Positions 1 through 7,594 are shown, numbered from the stretch's first letter. The stretch is 15,755 bases of DNA from Bacilli bacterium (GCA_022791215.1 JAAVYQ010000017.1:1-15755), one strand, 5' to 3'. Translations and numbers: made by a program. The notes: generated by a model from the letters alone, not told the origin.

Positions 1-37
1 GTATTTTTTTGTATACGCGACTGAAAAGGAGGTTTTT

Positions 38-346
38 ATGAATTATAATTATATTTATAATAGCTTATTAAATTATATGGATTTATTTAAACAATATTTA
101 GCGTCAAATGGATTAAGCTACTCTTCGCCTGATAATTCTCAGTATGATCAATTGAATGTTATAGAATTGTTTAAAAAATTGGATAATATAAAAAAAGGAC
201 TTTATTCTTCTAATAGTACTTTACAATTAAATGAGGCTATTAGTGAGTTTATTTCTATTAAATATAATCCTATGTTTATCTCTATTATTGATTCAGTATA
301 TAATTCTGAGTGTACTAGATCTTTAAAAAAAGTTTCTACTAGATAA
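38..346 (+). CDS. Hypothetical small protein, 102 aa
   Basis: I do not recognise this protein. The start follows a strong Shine-Dalgarno run (AAAAGGAGG, around 24-32) at good spacing, which argues that it is a real gene. The product is rich in Asn, Tyr, Ser, Leu and Ile and looks mostly helical. It has no signal peptide, no convincing membrane segment, no tryptophan and only one cysteine (near the C-terminus). It is followed within 80 bases by a second small + strand gene that has its own promoter, so the two are neighbours but not clearly one operon. Its own promoter would lie at or beyond the window edge. A cytosolic accessory protein is possible; no function can be assigned. Confidence 0.6.
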   Translation: MNYNYIYNSLLNYMDLFKQYLASNGLSYSSPDNSQYDQLNVIELFKKLDNIKKGLYSSNSTLQLNEAISEFISIKYNPMFISIIDSVYNSECTRSLKKVSTR

Positions 347-360
347 CTTTGTATATTTTT
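329..360 (+). terminator. Weak possible terminator after the first gene
   Basis: AAAGTT (329-334) pairs with AACTTT (345-350), and TCT/AGA inside it extend the stem with one bulged T and an ACT loop. A T-rich run (354-360) follows. The stem is AT-only apart from two G-C pairs and overlaps the stop codon of the upstream gene, so it is only a weak candidate. Confidence 0.3.
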
Positions 361-371
361 TTGTCCTTTTG

Positions 372-400
372 TTGACTTTCTACTCTTTTTGTGGTAATAT
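372..400 (+). promoter_or_regulatory. Sigma-A-type promoter for the second small gene
   Basis: TTGACT at 372-377 and TAATAT at 395-400 are separated by exactly 17 bases, and TGG directly before the -10 gives an extended -10 element. This is one of the best promoter matches in the window. It lies inside the longest possible version of the downstream reading frame, which supports starting that gene at 426 rather than 369. Confidence 0.75.
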
Positions 401-425
401 TATATACACAAAAGGGGGAAAAAAT

Positions 426-794
426 ATGAATATTGATATGAGGATTTATAGTGATATGTTGGACGTTAAAGAAACTTTAGAAAGATTTTTAAGTCAAAAA
501 ACAAGAGAATTTACTGAAGTACATTTAAGATTAAGAGGTATAAGTAATATTGTGTCAGTTGATGATATTAGCATATTAGTTGATTTGGATGAAATAAAAC
601 AAAAATTGGATATGATTTCTGCTGATTATTTGAAAGCTAAGACGTTTTTAGATTCTATTAAGAATATTCTTTCTATGGTGAATAAAGATCCTGATAGTGC
701 TATAGAAAAATTTGATTTACTTAAAGCCATAATTAAAATAAATGGTATTATTAAGAATCCAAATGATGATAGCTCTTTACGTAAGAAAATTTAG
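426..794 (+). CDS. Hypothetical small helical protein, 122 aa
   Basis: Not recognised. I chose the ATG at 426 because it sits behind AAAAGGGGGAA at Shine-Dalgarno spacing and because the promoter at 372-400 lies upstream of it; a longer frame from 369 would overlap that promoter. The protein is charged, rich in Leu, Ile, Lys and Asp, and predicted by eye to be almost wholly alpha-helical, with no Cys, no Trp and no membrane segment. Such a composition fits a small coiled-coil or adaptor-like cytosolic protein, but nothing diagnostic is present. It ends with TAG next to a short hairpin shared with the convergent transporter gene. Confidence 0.6.
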   Translation: MNIDMRIYSDMLDVKETLERFLSQKTREFTEVHLRLRGISNIVSVDDISILVDLDEIKQKLDMISADYLKAKTFLDSIKNILSMVNKDPDSAIEKFDLLKAIIKINGIIKNPNDDSSLRKKI

Positions 795-810
795 CCTTTT
801 GGCTTTTTTA
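793..810 (+). terminator. Short hairpin between convergent genes
   Basis: AGCC (793-796) and GGCT (801-804) form a 4-bp stem with a TTTT loop, followed by a T-run on the + strand. It separates the + strand gene ending at 794 from the - strand gene ending at 808. The stem is short, so efficiency is doubtful. Confidence 0.35.
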
Positions 811-1929
811 TTTTGCATTATAACCATATTTTCCGTCGTCGTATTTAATTATAGATGTTATTAGCAAGAATATTATGCTTATTATTAGTATTCTTTTTAA
901 TGATGCTTTTAATATATATAATATTATAAATATTATTGTTCTCGTTAAATTGTTTAGGATTTCTATAAATATTACGTATTCTTTTGTTGAGTAATTTTTT
1001 CCATATGCATACGTGTTTCTTTGCGTTATTACATCTAATGCTGATTTAAAGATTCCTTCAAAAAATGTTATTATTAAGAATAACTTTGTATTTATTATTG
1101 TTAGTTTAAGTATATAGATTATTCCTAGAAATATTATCGATAATTTTAAATAGTCTTTTTTGTTTTTGTCCATTTTTTTGCTTAGATAGTATATGTATAT
1201 TATACTCCCTATTCCACTAATTATATTTATTATTCCAATATAGTCAAATTCTTTTTTTATGTACAAATATACATATATTGGAAATATTAAATTGGCTATG
1301 TATCTGAATTGTTCTAATATGTTAAATGCATAGTTTTGTATTGGGAATGTTTTTACTATTTCTTTAATTTTTGTCTTATTTTTATTTGTTTCTTCTTTTA
1401 TTTTTATTAATGGCATTATACTTATTATCATTAATATTAAAACGATTATTGTTAATGTTATAAATCCAAAGTTAGTAAGTATTTTGGCGCCTAGGTATGC
1501 AGCTGGTATTCCACCTAGTATTGTGAATATTGAGTATAGACTGACATTGTCAGTTACTTTTTTGTCTTCTATTATACTAAGTGCATATGTATGTCTTCCT
1601 ATCCAATACATCATCAGATATATTGAATATATTATTGAAAGTATTATTAATGAAGTTATATTAATGTTAATGAAGTTTAGGTATATGTATGTAGCACTAA
1701 AGAATATGCTGCTTGTTATCATAAGTTTTGTATATGATAATAAGTTCCCTATTTTATATATTATTGGTATAAATAGTGTGCAAAAGAAGTATTTTAAAAC
1801 ATGAAAAAGAATTATTTCTCTTATACTAAATCCTTTATCATAAAGTATTAATGGAATGAACAATTCAACTAAAAGTTTAGCAAAACTTGTGATTATTACA
1901 AATATATTAAATCTTTTTAAATTTGACAT
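808..1929 (-). CDS. MFS-like multi-pass membrane transporter
   Basis: A 373-residue, strongly hydrophobic protein with about 11-12 membrane segments separated by short basic loops. A longer Lys-rich cytoplasmic loop near residues 178-192 splits it into two halves, as in the major facilitator superfamily. The loop after the second helix (YKIGNLLSY) and the matching loop in the second half (YYLSKKMDKNKKDY) sit where MFS loop motifs normally fall, but the consensus GxxxDRxGR motif is not preserved. No substrate can be inferred. The start lies one base after the TAG stop of the upstream gene, with an AGAAG-type Shine-Dalgarno sequence, so the two are translationally coupled. At 373 residues it is slightly short for an MFS protein. 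Confidence 0.75.
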   Translation of the reverse strand: MSNLKRFNIFVIITSFAKLLVELFIPLILYDKGFSIREIILFHVLKYFFCTLFIPIIYKIGNLLSYTKLMITSSIFFSATYIYLNFININITSLIILSIIYSIYLMMYWIGRHTYALSIIEDKKVTDNVSLYSIFTILGGIPAAYLGAKILTNFGFITLTIIVLILMIISIMPLIKIKEETNKNKTKIKEIVKTFPIQNYAFNILEQFRYIANLIFPIYVYLYIKKEFDYIGIINIISGIGSIIYIYYLSKKMDKNKKDYLKLSIIFLGIIYILKLTIINTKLFLIITFFEGIFKSALDVITQRNTYAYGKNYSTKEYVIFIEILNNLTRTIIFIILYILKASLKRILIISIIFLLITSIIKYDDGKYGYNAK

Positions 1930-1930
1930 G

Positions 1931-2338
1931 CTATCTTTTGCTTCTTTCTTTTATTATGTTTTCTATTTCTTTTGTGCATATGATGTCTATTCTAGTTATA
2001 ATAAATCCACTTGTTTTGTATACCGCGGCTAATTCTAAGTCTCCAGTTTCTTTTAAATCTTTTAATACTTCTTGTGACAGTTTTTCTTCAATGTTATTTG
2101 TCATTGATGTGTTTAGCCTATAAGCTTTGGTAAACTTTTTTGTTTTAATTTCAACTTCTATTATTGTTCCTTTCAATCCATAAAATAATTCATTTATTTT
2201 TTTTGAATTTAGTGAAGAAAAATAAATTCTTTTGTATTCTTCTTTATATTTATTAGCATTTTCTTTTCCACTTAATGCATTTATTAATAAAAATAAAGAT
2301 AAAATAATTATGGTAATTATTGTAAATATTTTCTTCAT
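1931..2338 (-). CDS. Small protein with N-terminal signal/anchor helix, 135 aa
   Basis: Residues about 4-22 form a hydrophobic helix after a MKK start, giving a signal-anchor or signal-peptide profile. No lipobox cysteine follows, so it is not an obvious lipoprotein. The remaining ~110 residues are charged (KENANKYKEEYKR) with alternating strand-like stretches, and would face outside the membrane. The start has an AGGTG Shine-Dalgarno sequence eight bases upstream. It is separated from the gene before it by a clear terminator, and is coupled to the transporter after it (one-base gap), so it may act with that transporter. I do not recognise the family. Confidence 0.65.
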   Translation of the reverse strand: MKKIFTIITIIILSLFLLINALSGKENANKYKEEYKRIYFSSLNSKKINELFYGLKGTIIEVEIKTKKFTKAYRLNTSMTNNIEEKLSQEVLKDLKETGDLELAAVYKTSGFIITRIDIICTKEIENIIKERSKR

Positions 2339-2361
2339 ACTTCACACCTGTTTTTAGTATG

Positions 2362-2396
2362 AAAAAAGAGTTTATTTTTATTCAGTAAACTCTTCT
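2362..2396 (-). terminator. Rho-independent terminator of the methyltransferase-rarA-tmk operon
   Basis: Read on the - strand, an AGAGTTTA / TAAACTCT stem (8 bp, arms at 2386-2393 and 2367-2374) with an 11-base loop is followed by six T residues. It lies 24 bases after the stop at 2420 and cleanly ends the five-gene unit. Confidence 0.8.
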
Positions 2397-2419
2397 TTTT
2401 TTCAATTATTTTATATTTT

Positions 2420-3067
2420 TTATTTAATAAACATTCCTTTGAAAAATCTTGCTATTAAAAGTGTAATTATGTAACTCGTTTTTCTTAGTTTTTCTGCTAA
2501 GGGTTGATGATATAAATATGCATCTTCTTCCCAAGAATTGTTTTGAAAATTAAATACTCCTTCATATACTTTATATTCTTCTAAATTATTTGATAATTCT
2601 TTAATTGTATAATAATTTTTTGTTTTAAAGTTTTGTATGTTGCAAAAATCTCTTAATATATGAATAGTAAATTCACAGCATGTGTATGCTTTTTTTACAT
2701 TTACTTGTTTTCGGAATAAGTAAGTCAATATTGATAAATAGTTGTAGATATATTCATTTTCATGTTTTTCTAATTCTTTTATGTATTCTTTTAATTTTTT
2801 GTACTGTTGTCTTGTTAATTCAATTTTGAAAATCTTAACTTTAGTTTCTTGATCATTAGTTGTGTATCTTAAACTAGATTCTTTTACCAGTCCAGCATAA
2901 AAGGTAGAGTTTTTATATTTTCTAGAGAATGAATATAGTTTTTTAAACTCTTTATCAAATGATATACTACAATGGTTATATTCATAACCAGTCATTTTTC
3001 TTAAAAATTTACCTGTTTTTAACGGTGTCTTTGTAAGTAATACATATAGATTATGTTTATTTTCCAT
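2420..3067 (-). CDS. Permuted papain-fold (YiiX/NlpC-P60-like) hydrolase
   Basis: The layout matches circularly permuted NlpC/P60-type cysteine hydrolases (YiiX/YycO-like). The catalytic His comes first, in YEYNHCSISFD (His32), and the catalytic Cys later, in AYTCCEFTIHIL (Cys130 or Cys131 followed by Glu132), reversed from classical NlpC/P60. The 215-residue length is usual for the group. There is no signal peptide; the C-terminus has a hydrophobic stretch (YIITLLIARFFKGMF) that could associate with membrane. Family members cleave amide or ester bonds in lipids or peptides, but the substrate here is unknown. AAGGAGG precedes the start. It is last in the operon, 14 bases after the thymidylate-kinase-like gene and just before the terminator. 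Confidence 0.65.
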   Translation of the reverse strand: MENKHNLYVLLTKTPLKTGKFLRKMTGYEYNHCSISFDKEFKKLYSFSRKYKNSTFYAGLVKESSLRYTTNDQETKVKIFKIELTRQQYKKLKEYIKELEKHENEYIYNYLSILTYLFRKQVNVKKAYTCCEFTIHILRDFCNIQNFKTKNYYTIKELSNNLEEYKVYEGVFNFQNNSWEEDAYLYHQPLAEKLRKTSYIITLLIARFFKGMFIK

Positions 3068-3081
3068 TGTTTTCCTCCTTT

Positions 3082-3759
3082 TTATTTTAATACTAATTTT
3101 TTTACATTTGAGTATACTTCTTCATGAATTTCTTCTGGTGTTTTTATTATTCCATTTGATACGCATTCTAAAATTTTAAAGTCATATAATTTTGCCATTT
3201 CAAAGTACGTATCTTCAGCAACTTTATTATAGTTATCATTTGCTTCATTTTGATCTAATACTTCTTCTCTTTTAGATTTTATTATTTTTTGTCCGTCTAA
3301 AGGCATATGTAAGAATATCCTTAAATCTGAATTTGGTAATCCTAGTAATTCTAATTCTAGTTTTTCTATCCATTTAAATCCTTCTATTCTTTCTTCTTTT
3401 GTACGTAACTTTGATACTTGGTATCCCATATTAGAATATATGTATCTATCTAGTATAAGTATTTCATTTTCAGCTTTGTATTTTAGAATTTCATTTAGGT
3501 GATATTTTCTATCTGCTGCATAGTATAGTGACGCTACTTGCCAATCGACATTTGGTGCAGTTTCAGGAAACCATCCTTCACAGGTTTCATGTTTTCCTAA
3601 AAATGGTCCTCCTATTATTCTTCCAGTAGGTGAACTATATACTGGAAATGACATTTGTTCTACTTTTATATTTTCTCTTTTTAATCTTTCTTTTAACATT
3701 TTTGATTGTGTCTCTTTGAATGAACAATCTGTCCCTTCAATTACTACTATTTTTCCCAT
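3082..3759 (-). CDS. tmk: Thymidylate-kinase-like protein with altered P-loop
   Basis: The overall plan is that of dTMP kinase, which phosphorylates dTMP to dTDP: an N-terminal strand and P-loop (IEGTDCSFKETQ, residues 7-18), then FPxY and GRxIGG substrate-region motifs (38-51), an ILDRYIYSN motif (Asp104-Arg105), and a basic lid-like KSKREEV stretch around residue 160. The length of 225 residues is normal. The P-loop is unusual: the Gly before the catalytic Lys is Phe14, and the Ser/Thr after it is Glu16. Glu at that position resembles the KETQ subgroup I recall from some Bacillota, but Phe for Gly is unexpected. It may be a divergent active enzyme or a related nucleoside-monophosphate kinase. 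GGAGGG precedes the start. Confidence 0.75.
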   Translation of the reverse strand: MGKIVVIEGTDCSFKETQSKMLKERLKRENIKVEQMSFPVYSSPTGRIIGGPFLGKHETCEGWFPETAPNVDWQVASLYYAADRKYHLNEILKYKAENEILILDRYIYSNMGYQVSKLRTKEERIEGFKWIEKLELELLGLPNSDLRIFLHMPLDGQKIIKSKREEVLDQNEANDNYNKVAEDTYFEMAKLYDFKILECVSNGIIKTPEEIHEEVYSNVKKLVLK

Positions 3760-3801
3760 AATACCCTCCTACTTAATTTTAGCATATCTTTCTATATTTT
3801 G

Positions 3802-4344
3802 TTAAGAGTTTTTATATATTTTTATTTTATTGGCTTTTTTATATTTTATATTCTCTATTATAAAATTGTTTTCGTCTATGCTTTTGTCTAATTCTATCAT
3901 TATTAAGTTTTCTTTTTTAAAGTTAATTAATATTTTCGTGTTTCCATTTATTGCAAGAAAACTAGGTGTAAATTCTTCTAAGTATTCTTTTACTTGCTTT
4001 TTTTTGAATATGCTTTTTATTGTGAATCTCTTTTTTGTCTCTTTTTTTGTGAGTACATATATATTCCAACTAGATGTATAATTCTTTTTTATTATTTCAC
4101 TGTATGCTTGATATCTATTTTTATATTTTTTCATTTCTAGTGGTTTATTGATTTTTAATAGTGGTAATGGTTCTTCATTTGTTATATTATCTTGATTTAT
4201 GTTAGTTAATTTTGTTATTTTTTCTATTATTTCTTTTTCTTCGTAATTATTGTTTGAATGTGTTTTTATTCCTAGTAATTTTGATAGTTCTTTGTCTGTT
4301 AAAGAAAGTTTTTCTTTTATTTCTTTTAGTGTTCTTTTTAACAT
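3802..4344 (-). CDS. Unknown protein with HTH-like N-terminus, 180 aa
   Basis: I do not recognise the full-length family. Residues about 5-27 (LKEIKEKLSLTDKELSKLLGI) have the spacing of an XRE-like helix-turn-helix, which would suggest DNA binding, but the domain breaks off into an Asn-rich stretch (THSNNNYEE). The middle and C-terminal part is Lys-rich with alternating strands (residues 90-180: NIYVLTKK, FLAINGNTKILINFKKENLIMIEL), like a small mixed alpha/beta domain. The start is one base after the rarA stop, with only a distant GAAAGG, so it probably depends on translational coupling to rarA. A partner role to RarA is possible but unsupported. Confidence 0.55.
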   Translation of the reverse strand: MLKRTLKEIKEKLSLTDKELSKLLGIKTHSNNNYEEKEIIEKITKLTNINQDNITNEEPLPLLKINKPLEMKKYKNRYQAYSEIIKKNYTSSWNIYVLTKKETKKRFTIKSIFKKKQVKEYLEEFTPSFLAINGNTKILINFKKENLIMIELDKSIDENNFIIENIKYKKANKIKIYKNS

Positions 4345-4345
4345 A

Positions 4346-5659
4346 TTAATTTTTATTACCTTTCTTTATTTTCTCTATTTGTTCTAAAATTGTTTTTACA
4401 TTTTTTTCATTTCCATTATTAGTTGGAAAATAGTATTTTTCTTTTTTTAGTTCATCTGGTAAGCATTGCATGCTCGTTATGTTTCCTTCAAATTCATGAG
4501 CATATTTGTATCCTTCTCCATATCCTAATGATTCATCAAGTTTAGTTACTGCATTTCTTAGATGAAGTGGTACTTTTACATTTAATGTCCTTCTTGCATC
4601 CTGTGATGCTTTTGCGTATCCTGTATATAGTGCATTCGATTTTGGTGATACACTTAGATATACTACCGCTTGTGATAGATTTAAATTGCATTCTGGCATT
4701 CCTAAATAATGTGAGGCTTCATATGCTGCGATTGCTTGTGTGAGTGCATTTGTATTGGCTAATCCTATGTCTTCTGATGCAAATCTTATTAATCTTCTTG
4801 CAATATATAATGGGTTTTCTCCGGCTTCTAGCATTCTTGCTAAATAGTATAATGCAGCATCAGGATCTGAATTTCTCATTGATTTATGTAATGCTGATAT
4901 TAAATTATAGTGTTCTTCTCCATTTTTATCATATAAAAATGTTTTACTTCCTATTATTTTTTCTAGCGACTGTGTGGTTATTGTCTTTTTTCCTTTTATT
5001 GGCTTGGTTATGTTTATTACGTTTTCTAAGGTATTTAATGCTGTTCTAGCGTCACCATTTGATATTTTGGCTATTAATGTTATCGCTTCTTCTTCAATGT
5101 TGATATCTTCGTAGTCATCATTTTTTTCTAGTGCTCTTTTTAATATTTTTTCTAGTTCTTCTTCTTTTAAACTTTTTAAGACATAGACTTTAGCACGCGA
5201 AAGTAAGGCACTGTTGACTTCAAATGATGGGTTTTCAGTTGTTGCGCCTATAAGAATTATTGTTCCATTTTCTACATATGGTAAGAATGCGTCTTGTTGT
5301 GCTTTATTGAATCTATGTATTTCGTCTACAAATACTATCGTTTTTCTTCCATTTGTTTTATTGTATTTCGCTATTTCTATTAAGTCTTTTATTTCTTTTA
5401 TTCCAGATGTAACTGCACTTAATTCTTGAAATGATGATTTTGTCTCTTTGGCTATTATTTTTGCTAATGTTGTTTTTCCTACTCCAGGAGGTCCCCAAAA
5501 TATCATCGATGATATTGTATCTGTTTCTATCATTTTTCTTATACCTTGATTGTTCCCTACTAATTCTTCTTGTCCGAAGAATTCTTCAAGACTATTTGGT
5601 CTCATTTTTTCAGCCAGTGGTTTATAGTTTGTCTCATTCTCATTTTCAAATATGTTCAT
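4346..5659 (-). CDS. rarA: Replication-associated recombination ATPase RarA (MgsA)
   Basis: RarA/MgsA is a clamp-loader-type AAA+ ATPase that acts at stalled replication forks. Visible landmarks are the entry motif LAEKMRPNSLEEFFGQ (15-30), Walker A GPPGVGKT (56-63), Walker B VFVDEIH (109-115) running into HRFNKAQQDAFLPYVE, sensor 1 GATTENPSF (138-146), and an arginine-finger region SALLSR (150-155). The C-terminal half keeps the RarA-specific tetramerisation region (ARMLEAGENPLYIARRLIR, SEDIGLAN). The 437-residue length is typical. I used the ATG at 5659 rather than 5710 because GGAGG lies eight bases before it and the longer start would overlap the upstream gene. It is the second gene of the operon. 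Confidence 0.95.
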   Translation of the reverse strand: MNIFENENETNYKPLAEKMRPNSLEEFFGQEELVGNNQGIRKMIETDTISSMIFWGPPGVGKTTLAKIIAKETKSSFQELSAVTSGIKEIKDLIEIAKYNKTNGRKTIVFVDEIHRFNKAQQDAFLPYVENGTIILIGATTENPSFEVNSALLSRAKVYVLKSLKEEELEKILKRALEKNDDYEDINIEEEAITLIAKISNGDARTALNTLENVINITKPIKGKKTITTQSLEKIIGSKTFLYDKNGEEHYNLISALHKSMRNSDPDAALYYLARMLEAGENPLYIARRLIRFASEDIGLANTNALTQAIAAYEASHYLGMPECNLNLSQAVVYLSVSPKSNALYTGYAKASQDARRTLNVKVPLHLRNAVTKLDESLGYGEGYKYAHEFEGNITSMQCLPDELKKEKYYFPTNNGNEKNVKTILEQIEKIKKGNKN

Positions 5660-5676
5660 TTGTTCCTCCTCTCTTT

Positions 5677-6504
5677 TTATAAGTAGTATTTTATTGTTTC
5701 TTCTATCCAATAACTATATTTTACATCAGGTCTTTCTAGTTTTTTAAATTTTTTGTATGATTCTACACCATCACTAGGGTCATGCCATATATCTATAAAT
5801 ACGTAGTCGTATTTTGGTCTAGTACTTGCATATTTGTATGCATCTTCATTTATTATTGTTATTTTTTCTTTGTGTTCAAATTGTGGTAAAATGTGTTTTT
5901 GAAATAATTCTATTACTTTTTTGTCTTTTTCTATTATTGTTACTGTTTTGACTTCACTTTTTATCGATGTCATGTAAGCAAAGTATCCTAATCCTAATCC
6001 ATACGTTAAAATATTACCATGACTTTCTTTTATAGGTTTTTTCATTGTTTCTATTTCATTTGGTGTGATTAACATCCATATTCTTCCATTTTCTAGTATG
6101 CTTGGATACTCGTATTCTTTTTTAAAGTATCCAATTTGTGGGATTACTCTTCCATCTTCTTTTATTTTTAAGTCGTTGTAAACAAACAATTCGTATGGTT
6201 TATATTTCTCAGTTTTTATTGTCCATATTTCATTTTTTATTTCACCTAGTTTGATGTTTTTATAGTAAGGATTTTCTTGATATTCTCGTGGGTCTAATTC
6301 TGTTATCATCTCTTTAAAGTATGAATCCATTATTTCTTTGTTTTCATATAAATTTAGTATGCTTGCTAATAATATTCTTATCGCTTCTATTGTTTCTATT
6401 CCAACACTTGTCAGATCTTTTATCATCGTTTCATTAATGTAGTCTGGTGTATTATTTAAATAGGATGATAGCCTAGTTAGTATTAAATTATTGTTATCTT
6501 TCAT
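5677..6504 (-). CDS. Class I SAM-dependent methyltransferase-like protein (spermidine-synthase-like fold)
   Basis: The C-terminal half has a Rossmann-type SAM-binding core: motif I in NILTYGLGLGYFAYM (164-178), an acidic residue ending strand 2 in TIIEKDKKVIELF (Glu192), the NEDAYKYA motif (219-226), and strand 4 in YDYVFIDIWHD (232-242). This arrangement resembles spermidine-synthase-like and small-molecule methyltransferases. The N-terminal ~110 residues are mainly helical and not recognised. The substrate is unknown. AAGGAGGT sits six bases before the ATG, and a strong promoter (6533-6562) lies upstream, so this is the first gene of the operon leading into rarA (17-base gap). Confidence 0.75.
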   Translation of the reverse strand: MKDNNNLILTRLSSYLNNTPDYINETMIKDLTSVGIETIEAIRILLASILNLYENKEIMDSYFKEMITELDPREYQENPYYKNIKLGEIKNEIWTIKTEKYKPYELFVYNDLKIKEDGRVIPQIGYFKKEYEYPSILENGRIWMLITPNEIETMKKPIKESHGNILTYGLGLGYFAYMTSIKSEVKTVTIIEKDKKVIELFQKHILPQFEHKEKITIINEDAYKYASTRPKYDYVFIDIWHDPSDGVESYKKFKKLERPDVKYSYWIEETIKYYL

Positions 6505-6532
6505 TAACTACCTCCTTCACTTTGGTGGTTTA

Positions 6533-6562
6533 AGTATATCATGTTTTTTATTTTTATGTCAA
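6533..6562 (-). promoter_or_regulatory. Promoter of the methyltransferase-rarA operon
   Basis: On the - strand, TTGACA (6562-6557) is followed after 18 bases by TATACT (6538-6533), which is preceded by TGA, giving an extended -10. It lies 29 bases before the first start codon and probably drives all five genes down to the terminator at 2362. Confidence 0.8.
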
Positions 6563-6591
6563 ACGTTTTTTCGTATTTTAGGTAAAATTTA

Positions 6592-6619
6592 AAGTGAATT
6601 TTCGTTATGAAATTCACTT
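6592..6619. terminator. Terminator hairpin after the YbjQ-family gene (bidirectional look)
   Basis: AAGTGAATTT and AAATTCACTT (about 6592-6601 and 6610-6619) form a roughly 10-bp stem with a short loop. On the - strand it is followed by an interrupted T-run and on the + strand by ATTTTTT, so it could act both ways. It lies directly after the stop at 6628 and separates the MerR/YbjQ unit from the next promoter. Confidence 0.6.
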
Positions 6620-6627
6620 ATTTTTTG

Positions 6628-6948
6628 TTATTTTTCTTCTATTTTTACTGCTGTTCCATATGCTATTACTTCTGCTGCACCACTCATTACAGAAGAACTT
6701 CCATATCTAATATTTATAATAGCATCTGCTCCTAAAGACTCTGCTTCATCAACCATTCTTTTTGTCGCTATCGCTCTTGCTTGGTTTAACATGTCTGTAT
6801 AATTTTTGATTTCTCCTCCAACTATAGTTTTAAATCCTGATATTATATCTTTTCCAATGTTTTTTGATTGTACAACTGTCCCTTTTACAATTCCTAAGCA
6901 TTCCGTAATTGTATATCCTGGAATATGATCAATATTTACTAGCTTCAT
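6628..6948 (-). CDS. YbjQ/UPF0145 family protein
   Basis: This matches the YbjQ family (UPF0145, annotated as heavy-metal-binding domain): a small protein of about 105 residues with PGYTITECLGIVKGTVV near the N-terminus, a DMLNQARAIATKRMVDEAESLGADAI helix region, and a NIRYGSSSVMSGAAEVIAYGTAV strand pair at the end. Family members form pentameric rings; their function is poorly defined. I chose the ATG at 6948 because AAAGGAGG sits eight bases upstream; a GTG at 6957 would overlap that site. The gene overlaps the end of the MerR-type gene by 20 bases, so the two are translationally coupled and probably work together. Confidence 0.85.
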   Translation of the reverse strand: MKLVNIDHIPGYTITECLGIVKGTVVQSKNIGKDIISGFKTIVGGEIKNYTDMLNQARAIATKRMVDEAESLGADAIINIRYGSSSVMSGAAEVIAYGTAVKIEEK

Positions 6949-7573
6949 CTTCCTCACCTCCTTTGATTTCTTTTATTCTTTCTATAATATTAAATACTAT
7001 ACTTATTATAGGTATTAGTAGAATTAACATTATTATTAAATAAATTGTCCATGGTATTGGTCCATTTTCTGTGAATTGAAAATATGTTATTAGTCCTGTA
7101 AATATTATAAATATTGAAGCAAATGTTAGGCCTGACACTAAAGTTCCAAGTATTTTTTTGCTCTTTTCGTCTTTTTTTGTGTTCATAATAAATCCTTCCT
7201 TTTTCAATTTATTTACGTGGTTTAAGTATTTCTCTATGTCTATTTCACTTAAAGTTTTATTTGTTTCTGATATTTCTTTACACATACTTTTTATTCCGCT
7301 TAAGTTTTTTTCGTAATTTTCTATTTTTGTAATTTTATTTTTTAAGCATTCTTTTAATGTGTTTGTTCCTTTAAATAGTTTTTTTATTTCTTCTATGCTT
7401 ACATCTAATTCTCTTAAGAATTTTATCTTTTTTAGATTTTCTATGTCATCATTAGTGTACGTTCTATAATCGTTATATTTGTTTCTTTCAGGTTTGATTA
7501 ATCCTTCACTTTCGTAATATCTTATACTTTTTTTAGATATTTTTAAGAGTTCTTCTACTTCACTTATAAGCAT
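6929..7573 (-). CDS. MerR-family regulator with C-terminal membrane segments
   Basis: The N-terminal ~70 residues are a MerR-type winged helix (LLKISKKSIRYYESEGLI, then NDYRTYTNDDIENLKKIKFLRELDVSIEEIK). A coiled-coil dimerisation helix (about 75-115) follows. Unusually, residues about 143-166 and 174-197 form two hydrophobic helices, followed by a charged tail (KEIKGGEEDE). The protein would therefore sit in the membrane with its DNA-binding domain in the cytoplasm. There is no obvious metal-binding Cys pair (only Cys76 and Cys98). I used the ATG at 7573 with AGAAGG upstream; a GTG at 7582 overlaps that site. It ends with TGA inside the YbjQ-family gene. A MerR-type promoter precedes it, suggesting autoregulation. 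Confidence 0.85.
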   Translation of the reverse strand: MLISEVEELLKISKKSIRYYESEGLIKPERNKYNDYRTYTNDDIENLKKIKFLRELDVSIEEIKKLFKGTNTLKECLKNKITKIENYEKNLSGIKSMCKEISETNKTLSEIDIEKYLNHVNKLKKEGFIMNTKKDEKSKKILGTLVSGLTFASIFIIFTGLITYFQFTENGPIPWTIYLIIMLILLIPIISIVFNIIERIKEIKGGEEDEASKY

Positions 7574-7594
7574 ATTTATCACCTTCTTGATTCC

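Noticed and set aside
4346..5710. Longer rarA start at 5710
   Set aside because: It would overlap the methyltransferase gene and lacks a ribosome site, while the ATG at 5659 has GGAGG at the right distance and gives the normal RarA N-terminus.
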